From: Erythroxylum novogranatense
Lineage: Eukaryota > Streptophyta > Magnoliopsida > Malpighiales > Erythroxylaceae
Assembly (NCBI GenBank): GCA_029891385.1
Contig: CM057235.1
Location: forward strand, 9,047,001-9,111,000
Direction: 5' to 3'
Length of the DNA stretch: 64,000 nucleotides
Shown here: positions 10,465-22,956 of the stretch, one piece after another
Layout: each line of letters begins with the position of its first letter
How positions within the stretch are numbered: the first letter of the stretch is position 1
Position numbers and translations under genes: made by a program
Notes under the pieces: generated by a model
Database searches by the model: none
The model's input: only the letters and a program-made list of their open reading frames with translations
Told to the model about the DNA's origin: nothing

Positions 10465-13422
10465 TGTAACATCCGTTCACGGAGTGACGGGTATGTCGAT
10501 AATTTGGATCGGGTTAGAATTGGGTGCGAGCAAATGTGACATTGTGCATACATTATTGTTTTATAGATATCGGTAATGATTATTGACTGCACAAGTATAT
10601 ATATATATGTACATACATGTATGGCGATTCCGAATTGATTGTGTATTGGAAATTGGTTATAATTATACAGATGAGAATTGGTTGTGAAAATTGGAAATTT
10701 AGTAATAAGTGTATAAATTAGGTTTTGAATATGGAATTGGAATGAAATGAAATTTAGAGGAATGGAAAGTGGAATATGAGTATAGGAATGGGTATTTGCT
10801 AATTTTGTGAATTTATGGAAACTTTTCAGGATTTTTAGAGTAATGGATCGGATAGAAAGATTGGCTTAGTGATGATTAAATTGATTAGAATCCGAGATTG
10901 ATTGACAATTGATATGAAACAATTGGGATTATAATTTCAGGATTTATTAGTTATGGTTATTGCAAAATTGGGAGAAAAATAGAATAAGAATTTGACTGAT
11001 AGACTCTAAGTTTGGACTTGTGGCAACTAAATTGCCAAACAAGCCTTTAAAGCTCTTATATATATATATATAAGTTTAAACGTTTGTTTCTTCATCGACG
11101 GTCGTGGATGAGCATCTGGCGATTTGGAGTTCTTGGAAGATTTTCGAAAGTTTCTAGCGTAAATCAAGTAAGTTTTTATATGTTTATGCCTTAAATCGTT
11201 TCATTTGATCATTGACTTGAGTAAGAAATTGGTTAGAAATTTGGAAAGTTGCGATGATAGGGTTTTCGTTGGTTTTGATTTGGGTTTTTCATAAAAGATG
11301 GTTTAAATGATGGATCGAGGCTAGAAATGAGTTGAGTGTAGTATACTAAGTTGATTGGTAGTGATTTGAAGTGAATCGGATAGATTGTTATCGAAAATCG
11401 AAATTTCGGGTTTGGACGATTTTCGGTTTATACGTTATGCGATGTGATGAACACGCTTGTGGCGAGCCTTTCCAGCGTGCGTCGTCGCGAAGAATAAATA
11501 AATAAATAAATTGTGCGCCATGACGAGGATGTTGTCGCCATGGTGAAGCGACTTTACATCATGCGCCGCGATGAGACCTAGGTGCGCGTCGCGGAGCGGA
11601 TGTAATTACGTCGCGGGAGAGAAAGGAAGCGTGGTGTGGCGCGGCGCGGAGACTAGCCATGGCGCGACCATCTTGCCATGGCGGGGACGCTTGAATTCGA
11701 GGGTGAATGCTTGTTTTAAAAGGGTTTATTCTTAATGAATTGGCTATGGACTAATTATATTTTTGAGACTAGGAATTGCAAATTAGAAGAAATGAAATTA
11801 AGTGATTATGAGATGATTGTTACAAGTAATGTGCTTGAGGATTGACTTCAAATGAATTGGTTTCTAAATGATTAATTGGAATTTGGAGACTAAGAATATT
11901 AAATGGATAAGAATGGAAATTCGGAATGTAATTATATGATTATTGGAATTGAGTGGTAAACGATTAGTGATTGTGATTCTAATTGAAATGTGATCTGGAA
12001 TTGTTATGGACTAGAGTGAGAGTGATCCAATTGAGAAATTTGAGAATTGAATCGGGAAAGTCATAACATGTATAGTATTTATTGAAATTGCTATTGATTA
12101 TTGAATTTGGCCTAATTGGTAATGTGTGATTTATTTGATTTGATATAGAGGTTCCGATGGATCGACATTCCACGGACAGTATTGGGACTTCCAGGCGGTA
12201 GCTCGGAAGTGCAGGTGAGTAACCTAGTTGGTTTCTCAGCCTTATGTGTTTATAAATTATATGCATTGATTGCCATGAGGAAGCACGGATGGATAGATGT
12301 GTGATTGATTTGATTGATTTCGGACCATGGGTGTTCGAAATATTTGATTGTGATATTGAAGTGCAAAGGTAAGTAAATATGTATGAATGCATGAATGAAT
12401 TAAATTGTAAATGCATTAGCAAAATGATTGGGCTATAAATGACTGAAATTGGGAAGTGACACATGCATTCATGCATCATTGAATGATCGAGATAATGGTA
12501 GTTATGACCGGTGGTACCAGCGTATCTGAGCCACGGGCTCGATACCTTTATGCCCGTCCTTTGGGCTTATCGAGGTAGATCACGCCAGCGTATATGAGAG
12601 CTTTAAGCTCAACGCATAGGACCTCGGGTCGATGATTGATAGAGCCTCGGGCTCGCGCGAGCATATCATGCCCAACGATTTGAGCCACCGACTCAGCGTA
12701 AATGATTTGGTATACGATCACAACAATGAAAAGAAAATGAAAGCGTCACATGCGCATTGCATACGTATATGACTGACAAAAAGATGTGAATTGACTGCAT
12801 ATGACTGAAAAATGTGAATAAGGAAATTCCATATGATATTACTGTAAATGTTAATGTATGCTATGTGTATATGATTTGTGAATGCATGAGTTAAGTGAAC
12901 CATCGATGATGGTTTCTCACTGAGTTCGCAAACTCACCCAACATTGCAATTGTTTTTTAGGAACTGAAGAGTACCCCGTTAGACCAACGGGAGTATGATC
13001 GCTGCTAGCAAGGCAGAGTATCGGGTCGGGATCAGTGTCGTCACATCTGCATTAGTATAGTGATTTGTTTAGTGGGCCCTAACTAGATAAATGTAAAATT
13101 GTATTGTGTTTTAGTGATTACTAAAATGTGTTCAGAAATGGCATTGGAACCCAGTTGGGTCATGCCTTTCTGCTTATGCACTGTTTGAGCACTATTGAGT
13201 GCCTTTTGTGACTGAAATCGTATTTGATTGAAAAGATTTTCGTAGCAAATTGGGCCTAAAGTATTTATTGATTTCTGCTTGTTTAACTGTTTTGAAAAAG
13301 AAAAGTGTTACAATGAGTTTTAAATTGATAATGATTGCTCTAGCATGCCACCCTCGCGGGTCACGGGCTCGGATATCACTGTAGATGTCGGGTTCGGGTG
13401 TCGCGGGAGTTGGGGTGTTACA
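10465..13422 (+). repeat. 3' LTR of the LARD-like element
   Basis: 2958 bp, paired with 4132-7033. It contains the same TATA, donor (GTAAGT at 11168), palindrome/hairpin (12900-12936) and acceptor (TTTTTTAG ending 12960). Its CpG-rich island (about 11430-11700) is longer and largely different from the 5' copy. Confidence 0.9.
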
Positions 13423-13427
13423 TTTGA

Positions 13428-14747
13428 TCATTAAAAGCTCTCTAAGAAATATCAAAATCGGCAATGACATTCTCTTCATGACGAAACTATTCTCCATAGA
13501 GCTCTATCCTGAAAATTACTTCACTGAAATGCATGAGTTAACCATAACATGACCTAATGTTATAGAATGGAAAGGTCAGTGATCTTCGATTCCAGCCTAA
13601 TGAAAGCAACAAGATTTGAACCCAGGGAGGAGAGGACGAATTAAACAGAGTAATGGGGTTTTGAAGAGAACAACAAACTGAAATCTTCAGTAGCAGCACA
13701 AGTCGACTAGTTATAGTGCTGAGCACAAACAATTTATAGATTTTAGTCATGCGTAACTAGGAGTTCACAGAAGAGAAGAATCAAAGTTCAAATTGACAAA
13801 AGTCAAAATAATGTTTACTTTAGTCTTGAGTGAGGAATTTGGAGATAAAGAGCAGTATAAGCCATCAGACCACGAAAATCAACCATAAGCATCATATCAA
13901 ATTACACTCAGAAGCGAAAATGTCATTGAAGTTGAGACCCACCTCAGCTTTAACGATCGACAACAGGGAGGAGTCTAGAAAGGAAAAAAAAAGAGAAGGG
14001 AACGAAGAAGGGAACGGAGAGTAAAAGCGAAGAAGAAGGGAACGAAGAAGCCCAGAAAGAAGTGAGGTCTTCAAGGACTAAAAAGTGAAAGAAGATCAAA
14101 CAAAGGAAAGGGATTAAGGAGAGATAGATACAGAAAAGTACAGGGGAAATATAAATTGCAAAACGTCACATGTATGTGTAGAAGGGAAAAGTGTCATAGA
14201 AAAAATATAAATTGCAAAGCACAAACCAATACAGGGGATTTGCCTTAAATGCAGATCTCCTTAAACAAAAAATTTTCCCAACAGGAACAACAACTAAAAT
14301 CTGTGATAGAGACAACACCCAATAGAAATGCCCATCAGAAAACAGAAATGCACAATAACCTCAACCCATGATTAGAATTTGAATAAAAACCAGAGATTAG
14401 GGAAAAGAAAGACACAACAAGAATGTGTAATATTACAAGATCGAGGGACTAACGCACGACACTAGAGAAGAAGCTTCAAGAGGGAGGCTTGAAGAAGTGG
14501 AAGACGTTGAAGAAGGAAAGAGTTTTGGGAGGGTTAAAATTGAGAAGATAAAAGTTTTCTTTGATTTTCTATTCGACGAATAGATAAAGATAGCTACACA
14601 GGGGTTTTAGGTATTCTGCAAATTTTAATAATACCCATTCCAGCTGATTCTCTATTCTGTATTTGGTTACAAACCAAACACAAGTTTATTAATATATTAG
14701 GAATAGGGTGGGAATAGAATCCCTATTCCCTTGTACCAAACAGGCCA
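13428..14747. other. Right arm of the PIF-like element, no recognisable gene
   Basis: AG-rich stretches (13960-14080) and short chance frames only. I see no transposase signature. The last 60 bp, rich in ATTCC/GGAAT, form the right terminal region. Confidence 0.5.
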
Positions 14748-14750
14748 TTA

Positions 14751-15329
14751 GTGTAGTTAGTCCTAGTAAGTACCTAGTTATTAATCTAATTTACCCTTTG
14801 AAAACCAACCTTATGAGTGAAAATGATGTTAGAATCTACTTTACCTATAAGTTACAACTAGCTTTTCACTATGCATAATCAAATCTTCTTTTTTTCCCAT
14901 TCCATATTATAAAAACACTTCCAACTATAAGACAACTTCTTAATGTTATTTCCTTTACCTTCTTGAGACCATGCCTGTAATGTTATCAAGTTTTGCACTA
15001 TGTAGAAAAGTATAGATCCATTAACTTCAATTATGCTTTATGCAACATTTTTATTGATTTCTTAGAAAGCCATCACTGTTTTCACAAAATCCATATCCTT
15101 TTATTTCCAAGAAACAATATAACCTTTTGTTGATAGAATATGATCAATTAAGTTATTGGGCTCTAGCTTAGAAAGCCTTTCTTGAACTTGATCTGTTAAT
15201 ATCATTATCAATGAACCAAGAACCATTATCCATATAATAACATTTTATGGTATTTACATAAAATCCAAGTTGAGGGAGATGATGATGTCAAGGAATAATA
15301 TGCCAAAGTGTAGGAGACGATATTTGTAT
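14751..15329. other. Host or unclassified AT-rich DNA
   Basis: Between the PIF-like element and the solo LTR; no coding, RNA or repeat feature recognised. The sequence after 55252 should be its original continuation. Confidence 0.5.
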
Positions 15330-16201
15330 TGTAGCATCCCACTCCTGTAAGACCCGAACCCGACATCGATGATGATATCCAGATCCATGTCCTGCAAGGA
15401 TGGGATGATACCACACTCAGTCAAAACACAGTACTAAAATTTTGTTTTGAAGGAAACATACACTTACATATATATGTATGTTTCGAAAAACAATTTTCAT
15501 AACAAAACTAGTAGGTACAATGACCACGAGGGTCCTCTTGTAAAAAAAACACAATAATAAATATGCAGAGTCCTCACTCTAGTACAGACGCAACTGATCC
15601 CGTCCTCTCATACCGCTCTGCGATCCCTATTCACCCGTTACCTAACGGGGTATTCTTCTGAGTCCTGCAAAACAATTCAGATTGTGGATGAGTTTTTGCA
15701 AACTCAATGAGTGACCATCATCGATGGTCCGCTTACTCAAGTACAGAATCAACTAATAACTTATGTTCTCATTCTTTCTCTCTGATCTCATTTACAATTC
15801 CCATAGATCTATCTCTATCTAGTAATACATTTTCTCAAGGAAAAAATTCCCATTTACACATTTACAGAAATCTATATTCATACGTCCCATTTTTTGATAC
15901 ATAAGTATTTCACTCTCTTACTATTCAATTATCATTTGGCTATGACCTAGTACCTAAACGGTCCCATTAAAGGGCTCATTAAAATCTTTCCCTTATCCAG
16001 TACTGGATATAGGGCTCATCCAACGTTGAGCCTGAGGCTCTAAATCACTCAAGAGCTTGAAACTCATTCACATACGTTCAGCTAACAGCTCTGATCGGTG
16101 GTGAGTCTAGTCAACAGCCATAAAATCTCACACAACGCTATACACGTAACAATATGTCATACATTTTTCAGTTAATTGTACCTCATGATCGTTATTATAT
16201 C

Positions 16202-16378
16202 AGTATATGGCATTTTGCCTGTCATTCAATCAGTATATCAAATCAAAATCAGTATATAGCATTTTTCTTGTCATTCAATCAGTATATCAAATCAAAATCA
16301 GTATATAGCATTTTGCCTGTCATTCAATCAGTATATCAAATCAAAATCAGTATATGACATTTTGCCTGTCATTCAATG
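16202..16378. repeat. 49-bp tandem repeat, about 3.5 copies, in solo LTR A
   Basis: Repeated unit built around CATTTTGCCTGTCATTCAAT, CAGTATATCAAATC and AAAATCAGTATAT. The short open frame across it is a by-product of the repeat. Confidence 0.9.
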
Positions 16379-16546
16379 AAACATATCAGAATAAATGCAG
16401 TCTGTAACTTGTAACCCATTATCAATTTATATCAGTATTGTGGCCAAGCACCTATACTGTCCCTATAGGGGCACATTAATCGTTAAGCCATAGGCTCTGG
16501 AACTGTCCCATCAAGGGCTCGTTAATCGTTGATCGCGTCTTAGGGG

Positions 16547-18652
16547 TGTTGGATCGGAAAAAGAAAGCATGCTTAGTATGGAGAAACGATAGATTTCAAA
16601 ACTTTTTAAAAAATCATCTTGTAGCGGAAGCAATATATCCAAATCAACATGCTAATCCATACATGATATGGTATAAGGATAATAAAACCAAGAACAAGAT
16701 AAAAGGAATTACCGACTCCTTCGCTACAGCTTTAAATCCTCGCTGCGCTATCCTTTCCTTCTTATATCCAAATCCTTTGACTTTGAGTCTTTTCCTTTAG
16801 CAATCTATCTTCTTCCTTGTTGTAGTATCCTCAACCAATTAGATTTACCACTTGTTCTTCAAGGACAACTAGGTTAACAAAATCCTTTGGTGGGAAAGGA
16901 GAAGAAATATTTGGAGGAGATTTTCTTAGAAGAAGAAGAACCAAAATTGAAACTCTTTCAATTATTTCACTTAGGAATTTCGGTTCTACCTTGCATGAAA
17001 GGAGAGAATGTCTAGAAACCATGCAAGAACCCTTTCTTACATTTCAATTTCGAAATATGCATGAATGGAAAGAGTGAGAGGCATCCAATGCATCACTTCT
17101 TACATTAATCACTCATCAAATAGCCAATAAATGAGACTTACTTCATTTATCTTTAAAATGACTATTTGAAAAGACCATAACCTATAATTGAATACCCATT
17201 TCGGTTTTGGCAAGAAGAAAGAAGGAAGATGGTCCATCTAATGCACATCTTTCATCTTTAATCTAATGAATGTAAATAGGTTACATGCCAACATTAAAAG
17301 CCAACCATTAAACCATTTAATGGTAAGTTCATAACTCCATTTAATAATGATGAACCATAATAAAGACCATCTTTATTTAGTATTTTAATGTCAAATGTGT
17401 GGTTACACATATAACCTAACACAATTTTGAAATTGCTTCTTCTCCATTTAAAAAAAATTGTTTTAATATAATTAATCTAATCAATTACATTAAACCAAAA
17501 CAAGCCCATTTCTAAATGAACATATGGGTTTCCAATTAACCATTAATTAGTATAAGCCCATCATTCAATTATGGACTTCTAAAGCCTCCAAACTACTTCT
17601 TACTTAGCTTGATAACCTTCCTTAAAGCCAAGTGGGAAATCTTATTGGACTTTGATAATTCAAGCTCCAATAAGCCCAGAAATAATTCAATCTCATTGGA
17701 ATTAATTCTAGCTTATTAACTAAATGTCATTCCACTAAAGACAATTGGTTGAACTCTTGAATTATTAAATATTATGAGAATATGTCCAATTGCAAACCCT
17801 ATTTAGAACCTTATTATAGCCATCCGCACAACAAAGGGTAAAATTACCGTTTTGCCCTTATGTTGGTTTTTCCTTCTAGATCTCTCATTTTACTTTATAT
17901 GGTGATTAACACATAAGATCTCATCTTAGTGTTAAGACTTGATGGGTAGCTAGTCCATCAAACTACTGGCGCCAATTTAATCACCAAATCTCCTTAAAAT
18001 ATCTAGAAGAGATGATAACACTATAAACTCCTTATTTGAGTGAATGTTCCCTGATACATGTTTCAATTAATAATTCCAACATGCAGAAACTGGATTAATA
18101 CCCTGTAAAAATCCATTCCAATCATATCAAAAATTATAATGAAACACATATGAGTTCACCACTCATCAAGATTGTGGTTCATAATAAGCGAATGCTTAAG
18201 TTGTATGTTTTAAGAATAAAGTAACGGCCCACTTTATTCTTGAAAACATACTTGATTCCAAATTCATTTAATAGTGCCATTATCGATAGTCTACTACTAT
18301 CATGATATGAAACTCATCATTCCCTTTAAGTAAACTCCTTTACTTATATGGAGATAAATCGCAACACTACTGATCTAAACCATAATCAAGCGACCAACTT
18401 GATTATTCAAGCGTGAATCAATTAATTGATTCTAATAATATACATGTTTCCCATACATCTCTATGTATATGTATATTACTTACAAATGAATCTTGGTACC
18501 TTATGACGGATATATAATGCTCATACGAGATAAAACCAAACTCTTTTGTTTTATTAATAATAAATATTTTCATTACAAAATGTAATCAAGAAGATAAAGT
18601 TACATGTAAATACACTTTCTTTCCAGGGCACTATATTTACATAACTCCAACA
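16547..18652 (-). repeat. 3' LTR of copia A
   Basis: 2106 bp, almost identical to the interrupted 5' LTR (35327-35889 plus 40007-41541, 2098 bp), with small indels and a few substitutions. Confidence 0.93.
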
Positions 18653-18666
18653 ATCTCCCACTTGCC
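18653..18666 (-). other. Polypurine tract of copia A
   Basis: On the minus strand GGCAAGTGGGAGAT directly before the 3' LTR; this primes plus-strand DNA synthesis. It starts right after the pol stop codon. Confidence 0.88.
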
Positions 18667-19764
18667 CTAAAGCAAGTTTGACATATCCTTCATTCCCATC
18701 CCTTCTAGGTGACCCTCAAAGCTCTTTTGAGTCAATGTCTTTGTGAATGGATTAGCAAGGTTTTGCTCTGTAGGAATCTTTACCACATCCACTTCTCCAC
18801 GTTGTATTATCTCCTTATGAGATGATACTTTCGCTCAATGTATTTGGCGACTTTGTGGTTCCGGGTTTTTAGAATTAGCCACCGCCCACTATTATCACAA
18901 TAAAGTGTAATGGCTTTTTCGCCTCTAGAACTACCTCCAAATCATTTAGGAACTTCGGAGCCGGCGCTTCTTCTTTGCGCTTCACAAGCAGCAACATACT
19001 CAACCTCCATAGTCGAATCAGCAATACAAGATTGCTTGACACTCCTCCAAACTATGGCTCCACCTCCTAAAGTAAATATAGAACCAGAAGTTGATTTCCT
19101 TAAATCAACATCTAATTGGAAATCAGAATCCGTATATCCTGTCAGAATAAGATTACTTCCAGAGTAAACAAGCATTAAGTTCTTCGTCCTCCGAAGATAC
19201 TTAAGTATACACTTAACCGCAGTCCAATGTTCCATTCCTGGATTGGACTGAAATTTGCTTACCAGTCCCACTGGGTAACAAATATCCGGTCTAGTGCACA
19301 GCATTGCATACATCAAACTACCAACTGCCGAAGCATATGGAATGTTACGCATGCGTTCAACCTCCTCTTGGGTTTTAGGTGCTTGTTCCTTTGAAAGTTT
19401 GATTCCATGTCTAGTAGGAGTGAAACCCCTCTTGGAATCTTGCATGGCGAACTTATTGAGCATATTCTTAATGTAGGTTAGTTGAGACAAAACTATCTTC
19501 TCGTTCTTACGATCCCTTATAAGTTTGATCCCTAGAACATAGGTAGCCTCTCCCAAATCCTTCATTGAAAACTGTTCATTCAGCCATCCTTAACATGAGA
19601 TAACATTCCCACATCATTCCCGATGAAAGCGAAATGTCATCAACATACTGAGGATTAGGAAAGTAACCTTACCTTCTTGTATTCTTTTGTAAACACAAGG
19701 CTCATCTAGGTTTTGTGTGAACCCATAGGTTTTGATAGCCTTATCAAACCTAATGTTCCAAGAC
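18667..19764 (-). pseudogene. Copia A pol, C-terminal part: RT end and RNase H
   Basis: Continuation of pol after the gypsy A' insertion. On the minus strand the end of the reverse transcriptase and the copia RNase H connection are seen (MKDLGEATYVLGI, ASAVGSLMYAM, TRPDICY), then RNase H (GYTDSDF, KSTSGSIF, ADSTMEVEYVA). The tail with NLANPFTK ends at a TAG at 18667-18669. A frameshift follows EYVAACEA and others lie near 19600 where the catalytic VDD region is expected, so the protein cannot be made. It is the second half of a reverse transcriptase gene cut by an insertion between its GLKQAS and SRSW stretches. Confidence 0.88.
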
Positions 19765-19769
19765 CTAGA

Positions 19770-22700
19770 TGTTGGACCCCGTCCCCGAGGCCCAACATTC
19801 GGACCCATATAAGCATGGAAGACCCAAAACTAAACACAAACCGACCACAATTAGAGAAACTTTTAATAGAAAATTTGGGATTGGTTTTTTAATAAAATGT
19901 TCCCCTTGATCTCACAATTCTAACGCCACCGAAATCGTTCAATTCGGATTTGAAATGAAGAAGTTATGGCAAAAATACTATCTTAAAGAAAACAGTGAAA
20001 ACAGCCCCTCTACCGACTTCATGTAAATATTTGAAAACTTTAGAGGCAAAATTACTGATCGGCTCCTTCATAAAAAGTGTAGATTTATGTCTCTAGTTTC
20101 ATGTAAAACAAGAATCGCCTCAACCCGAGCCCTATAGCTCCAGATATTTAAAAATTTGTGAAGTATATTCAGAAAGAATCAGTCGACCTCCACAATTTGT
20201 TTCAAACCACCCTTTTCAATTTAAAAGCAATACTGGAAAATCAAGTGTAAAAGATAGAAAATTTCTTAGAAATCCATCGGTTCAAAATCAGCTCAATCGG
20301 AGGTCGGTGTACAAAGTTAAGGCCAAAGAAGGAGAGGGTCGGTCGGCCAAAACCGACCCCAAAGCCCATGCCGGCGGTCATGAACTGCTCGGCATGCTGA
20401 GAATCTTGGCGCCTACGCCCGCGTGGGCGGCGTCCCTCGCTCTGGCAGCTGAAGCGGCGTCTCGCCGTCATGGGCGAGTGCCTTGCTCGATCGCTGGCGA
20501 GAGCCTCGCCCGTCATGGCGAGTGCCTCGCTCGGCATCTTGAAGCGCCAGGCGCTTCGCGTGCGCCGAGTGACCTGCCCAACGATCCGACCTACCAGACT
20601 TCTAACCTCAATAACTTTTTATACCGAGCTCCAAATCAGACACGGTCGGAAGCGTTAGAAAGCTAGAAGAAAAATCTATATTTTTCAAGGAGGACTCAAA
20701 GACTAGCCCAGTCACTAAGGGAAACAAATTTTAACACAAAGGCCGATCGACTAGCTCTCCCTAACAGCATCCAAACTTGCAACCTCCATAACTTTTGATC
20801 CAGAACTCCAAATTTAGCAAACTTAGTGTCTATGGAAAGTTAAAAGAATTATCTACAAACTTTGTGAAGACCACCGACCTATATTCCCACTCTATGAGGG
20901 TCAAAAGTGAACTCAAAGCTCTACTTGCAATCTGTCACTTTGATAGCACCGATAATAAATTCCAAATGACCCCACCTACCAACTTAATACCTCTTAAATA
21001 GCTCATAAAACCTCCTAGGAGACCTCTACTGCCCATTAACACTTTCAACAAGTCTCAGTACTCCCATTCTACCTATACCAACCCAGAAATTTCAGCAAAC
21101 ACAACAAACTCAAAATTTCCCACATGAACACTTTAGCCCAGATTCTGCAACACTATACTCTTCAACAGCACATAGACCATAACAACATACCAGCGACCTT
21201 TCCCATGGCCAAAACCCAGCAAAACTCATATAACAATAATGCTCAAAATCATACACATACCTTTCCAAGGCCATACACAGTACACAAATTAGCCAATTCA
21301 CATAAAGAGAGTACTAGAGCTCTCATTCTCATTTCAAAATCATAACAAGATTCATGCATAGCTTTGGTTACATATTGGCATATTCATCAAAATCAAGTAC
21401 AAAATACCAAAGATGAGATGCTCAATGATCAATATGCTTACAAAGCTATTCCCAAAAGCTAGTTACTAACTTAATACAAAAGTTCCTAAATTTCTTGGAT
21501 CGATGCCCGAAGCTTTTGCAAGGTTCCGAGTTCAACTTTGATTTGCACTTGAGGAGGGAGAATGGGGTGAGCTAACACGGCTCAGTGGCTAACAAATTTA
21601 TAGCCATCACATAATGAGCCACACTCACACAATTAATAATCCAAAGCATTAGCAATTTACATAATAGGTTGAAACTCAACTTTATCACATAACCCACAAT
21701 TTACTCAACTCATCACATAAGGCATAACATAGAATCATCTTGCAATTAAAACCCATATTATGCATCATAAACACTTATAAATGATGAAATGCACACAATT
21801 GGCTCGAGAGTTCCATACACACACGAAAACGAAGTTTATCAGTGAACACATCGAGTCCGTTTTGGATCTCGTAAGCCATAAGCGAGCAAAGGGAGAAGGC
21901 TATGGGGGTCCACGTGCACATGACTTCACAAAGGGGTTCTCTCTCGCCCAAACACAATCAATATGCTCACATATCAAAACACAAGATTCACATTTTATGC
22001 TTATCTCACTCTTTCAAATCATCAAAGTTCCATTCTTTCCTCTCAAAACACAAAATTTCATTTTCAATATGCACATAGTATAACAAAGATAGCACACATA
22101 GGGCTTTGCCCATTACACAATAACTATAAAGATGTTACCCACCTATCGTCGAAAATCCGGATTCACGACCGCTCTTCCTCTCTCTCTTGAGTGAGGTTTC
22201 CTTGGTTCCCTTCAATAAAACACATTCCGAGACTTATTGAAAAAGTCGAAACATTCAAGAATCGATAAATCGATAACGAAGTCTTAAACCTAACCTACCC
22301 ATAGCCCATTTAAGCTAAAACAATCAAACCCTAGCTTAGGAAAACACAAAAACCCATAGATCTCACCTCTCCCTTCAAACTTTACACAAACCCTAAGCTC
22401 CATTTCATCCCATTTTCGAAACCCTACTCAGGGGAGATGGTAACTTACCTTACAACTTGATTTTCTTCACTTTTCTCCTCCCTCAAGCCTTGGGCGACCT
22501 CCACTCTCCTCTAGCTCACGGTCGACTCTTCTTCCTCTTCTCCTTTCTATTTCACGTTTTGTTCTCTTCTCTTCTCAAGGCATCGACACTCTCTCTTCTC
22601 CTCCTCTTCCTTTAACTCTTCTTAAATTCTCAACTTAAATCCTCCATCCAAAACTACATAGTTTTAGCTTCTCACTTTAGTTTCTTTGGGCTCTCCTCCT

Positions 22701-22956
22701 CCTCTCAAGCCCACTACACCTCATCCATTAATTTCTAATCCTCCTCCTCATTCCACTTATTCCATAAAGCCCATTCTTTCCAACATTAAGCCCAAGCCTT
22801 CATTTTAATTCTAACTTCTAATTCCCAAGCCCAACATAAATATATCTATATACACATAATTAAATCAATTAAGACAAAATAAAATAATTAACGAATAAAT
22901 TCATAAATAAATAAATAATTAATTCAATTAAAATAAAAAATTTTCGGGGCCCAACA
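19770..22956 (-). repeat. 3' LTR of gypsy A'
   Basis: 3187 bp, TGTTGGACCCC...CCCAACA on the plus strand. It contains a predicted intron (21548-22448) and a CpG-rich island at about 20390-20580. The acceptor here reads CTCAAG/T instead of CTCAG/G in the other LTR. Confidence 0.92.
20390..20580. repeat. CpG-rich island in the gypsy A' LTR (counterpart 28436-28630)
   Basis: Dense GGCGA/TCGCC/GCGCC words in an otherwise AT-rich LTR. This is where the two LTRs of this element differ most. Confidence 0.75.

Larger units (their letters stand above)
4132..13422 (+). mobile_element. Complete but ORF-less Ty3/gypsy derivative (LARD-like), 9.3 kb
   Basis: Bounded by TGTAACATC at 4132 and GTGTTACA ending at 13422, with a perfect 5-bp TSD TTTGA (4127-4131 and 13423-13427). 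It has two long LTRs, an initiator-Met-tRNA-type PBS and a PPT-like tract before the 3' LTR, but no open frame above about 90 codons in 3.4 kb of internal sequence. The bases just before the 3' LTR (10436-10464) resemble the end of a chromovirus pol gene, so it is either a decayed chromovirus or a long-LTR non-autonomous derivative. It would need replication proteins in trans. The plus strand is strikingly poor in C throughout. Confidence 0.88.
3673..14747. mobile_element. PIF/Harbinger- or Tourist-like DNA element, split by a nested retroelement
   Basis: The left end carries CCTGTTTG (3676-3683) followed by a GGAATAG-rich arm. The right end carries the inverted counterpart (CAAACAGG, 14737-14744) after a CTATTCCC-rich arm. 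Both ends are flanked by TTA (3670-3672 and 14748-14750), the 3-bp duplication expected for PIF/Harbinger elements. The two bases outside CCTGTTTG differ between the ends, so exact boundaries are uncertain by 1-3 bp. No transposase was recognised in either arm (3673-4126 and 13428-14747), so the element is non-autonomous. The net element is about 1.8 kb once the nested element is removed. Confidence 0.55.

Noticed and set aside
13705..13722. TTATAGTGCTGAG word resembling the CACTA end at 2484-2496
   Set aside because: The match runs outside the transposon terminus, there are no subterminal palindromes beside it, and it is most likely chance.
16202..16378. Regular 49-bp repeats as a possible CRISPR-like array
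   Set aside because: No unique spacers, plant LTR context, and units are contiguous tandem repeats.
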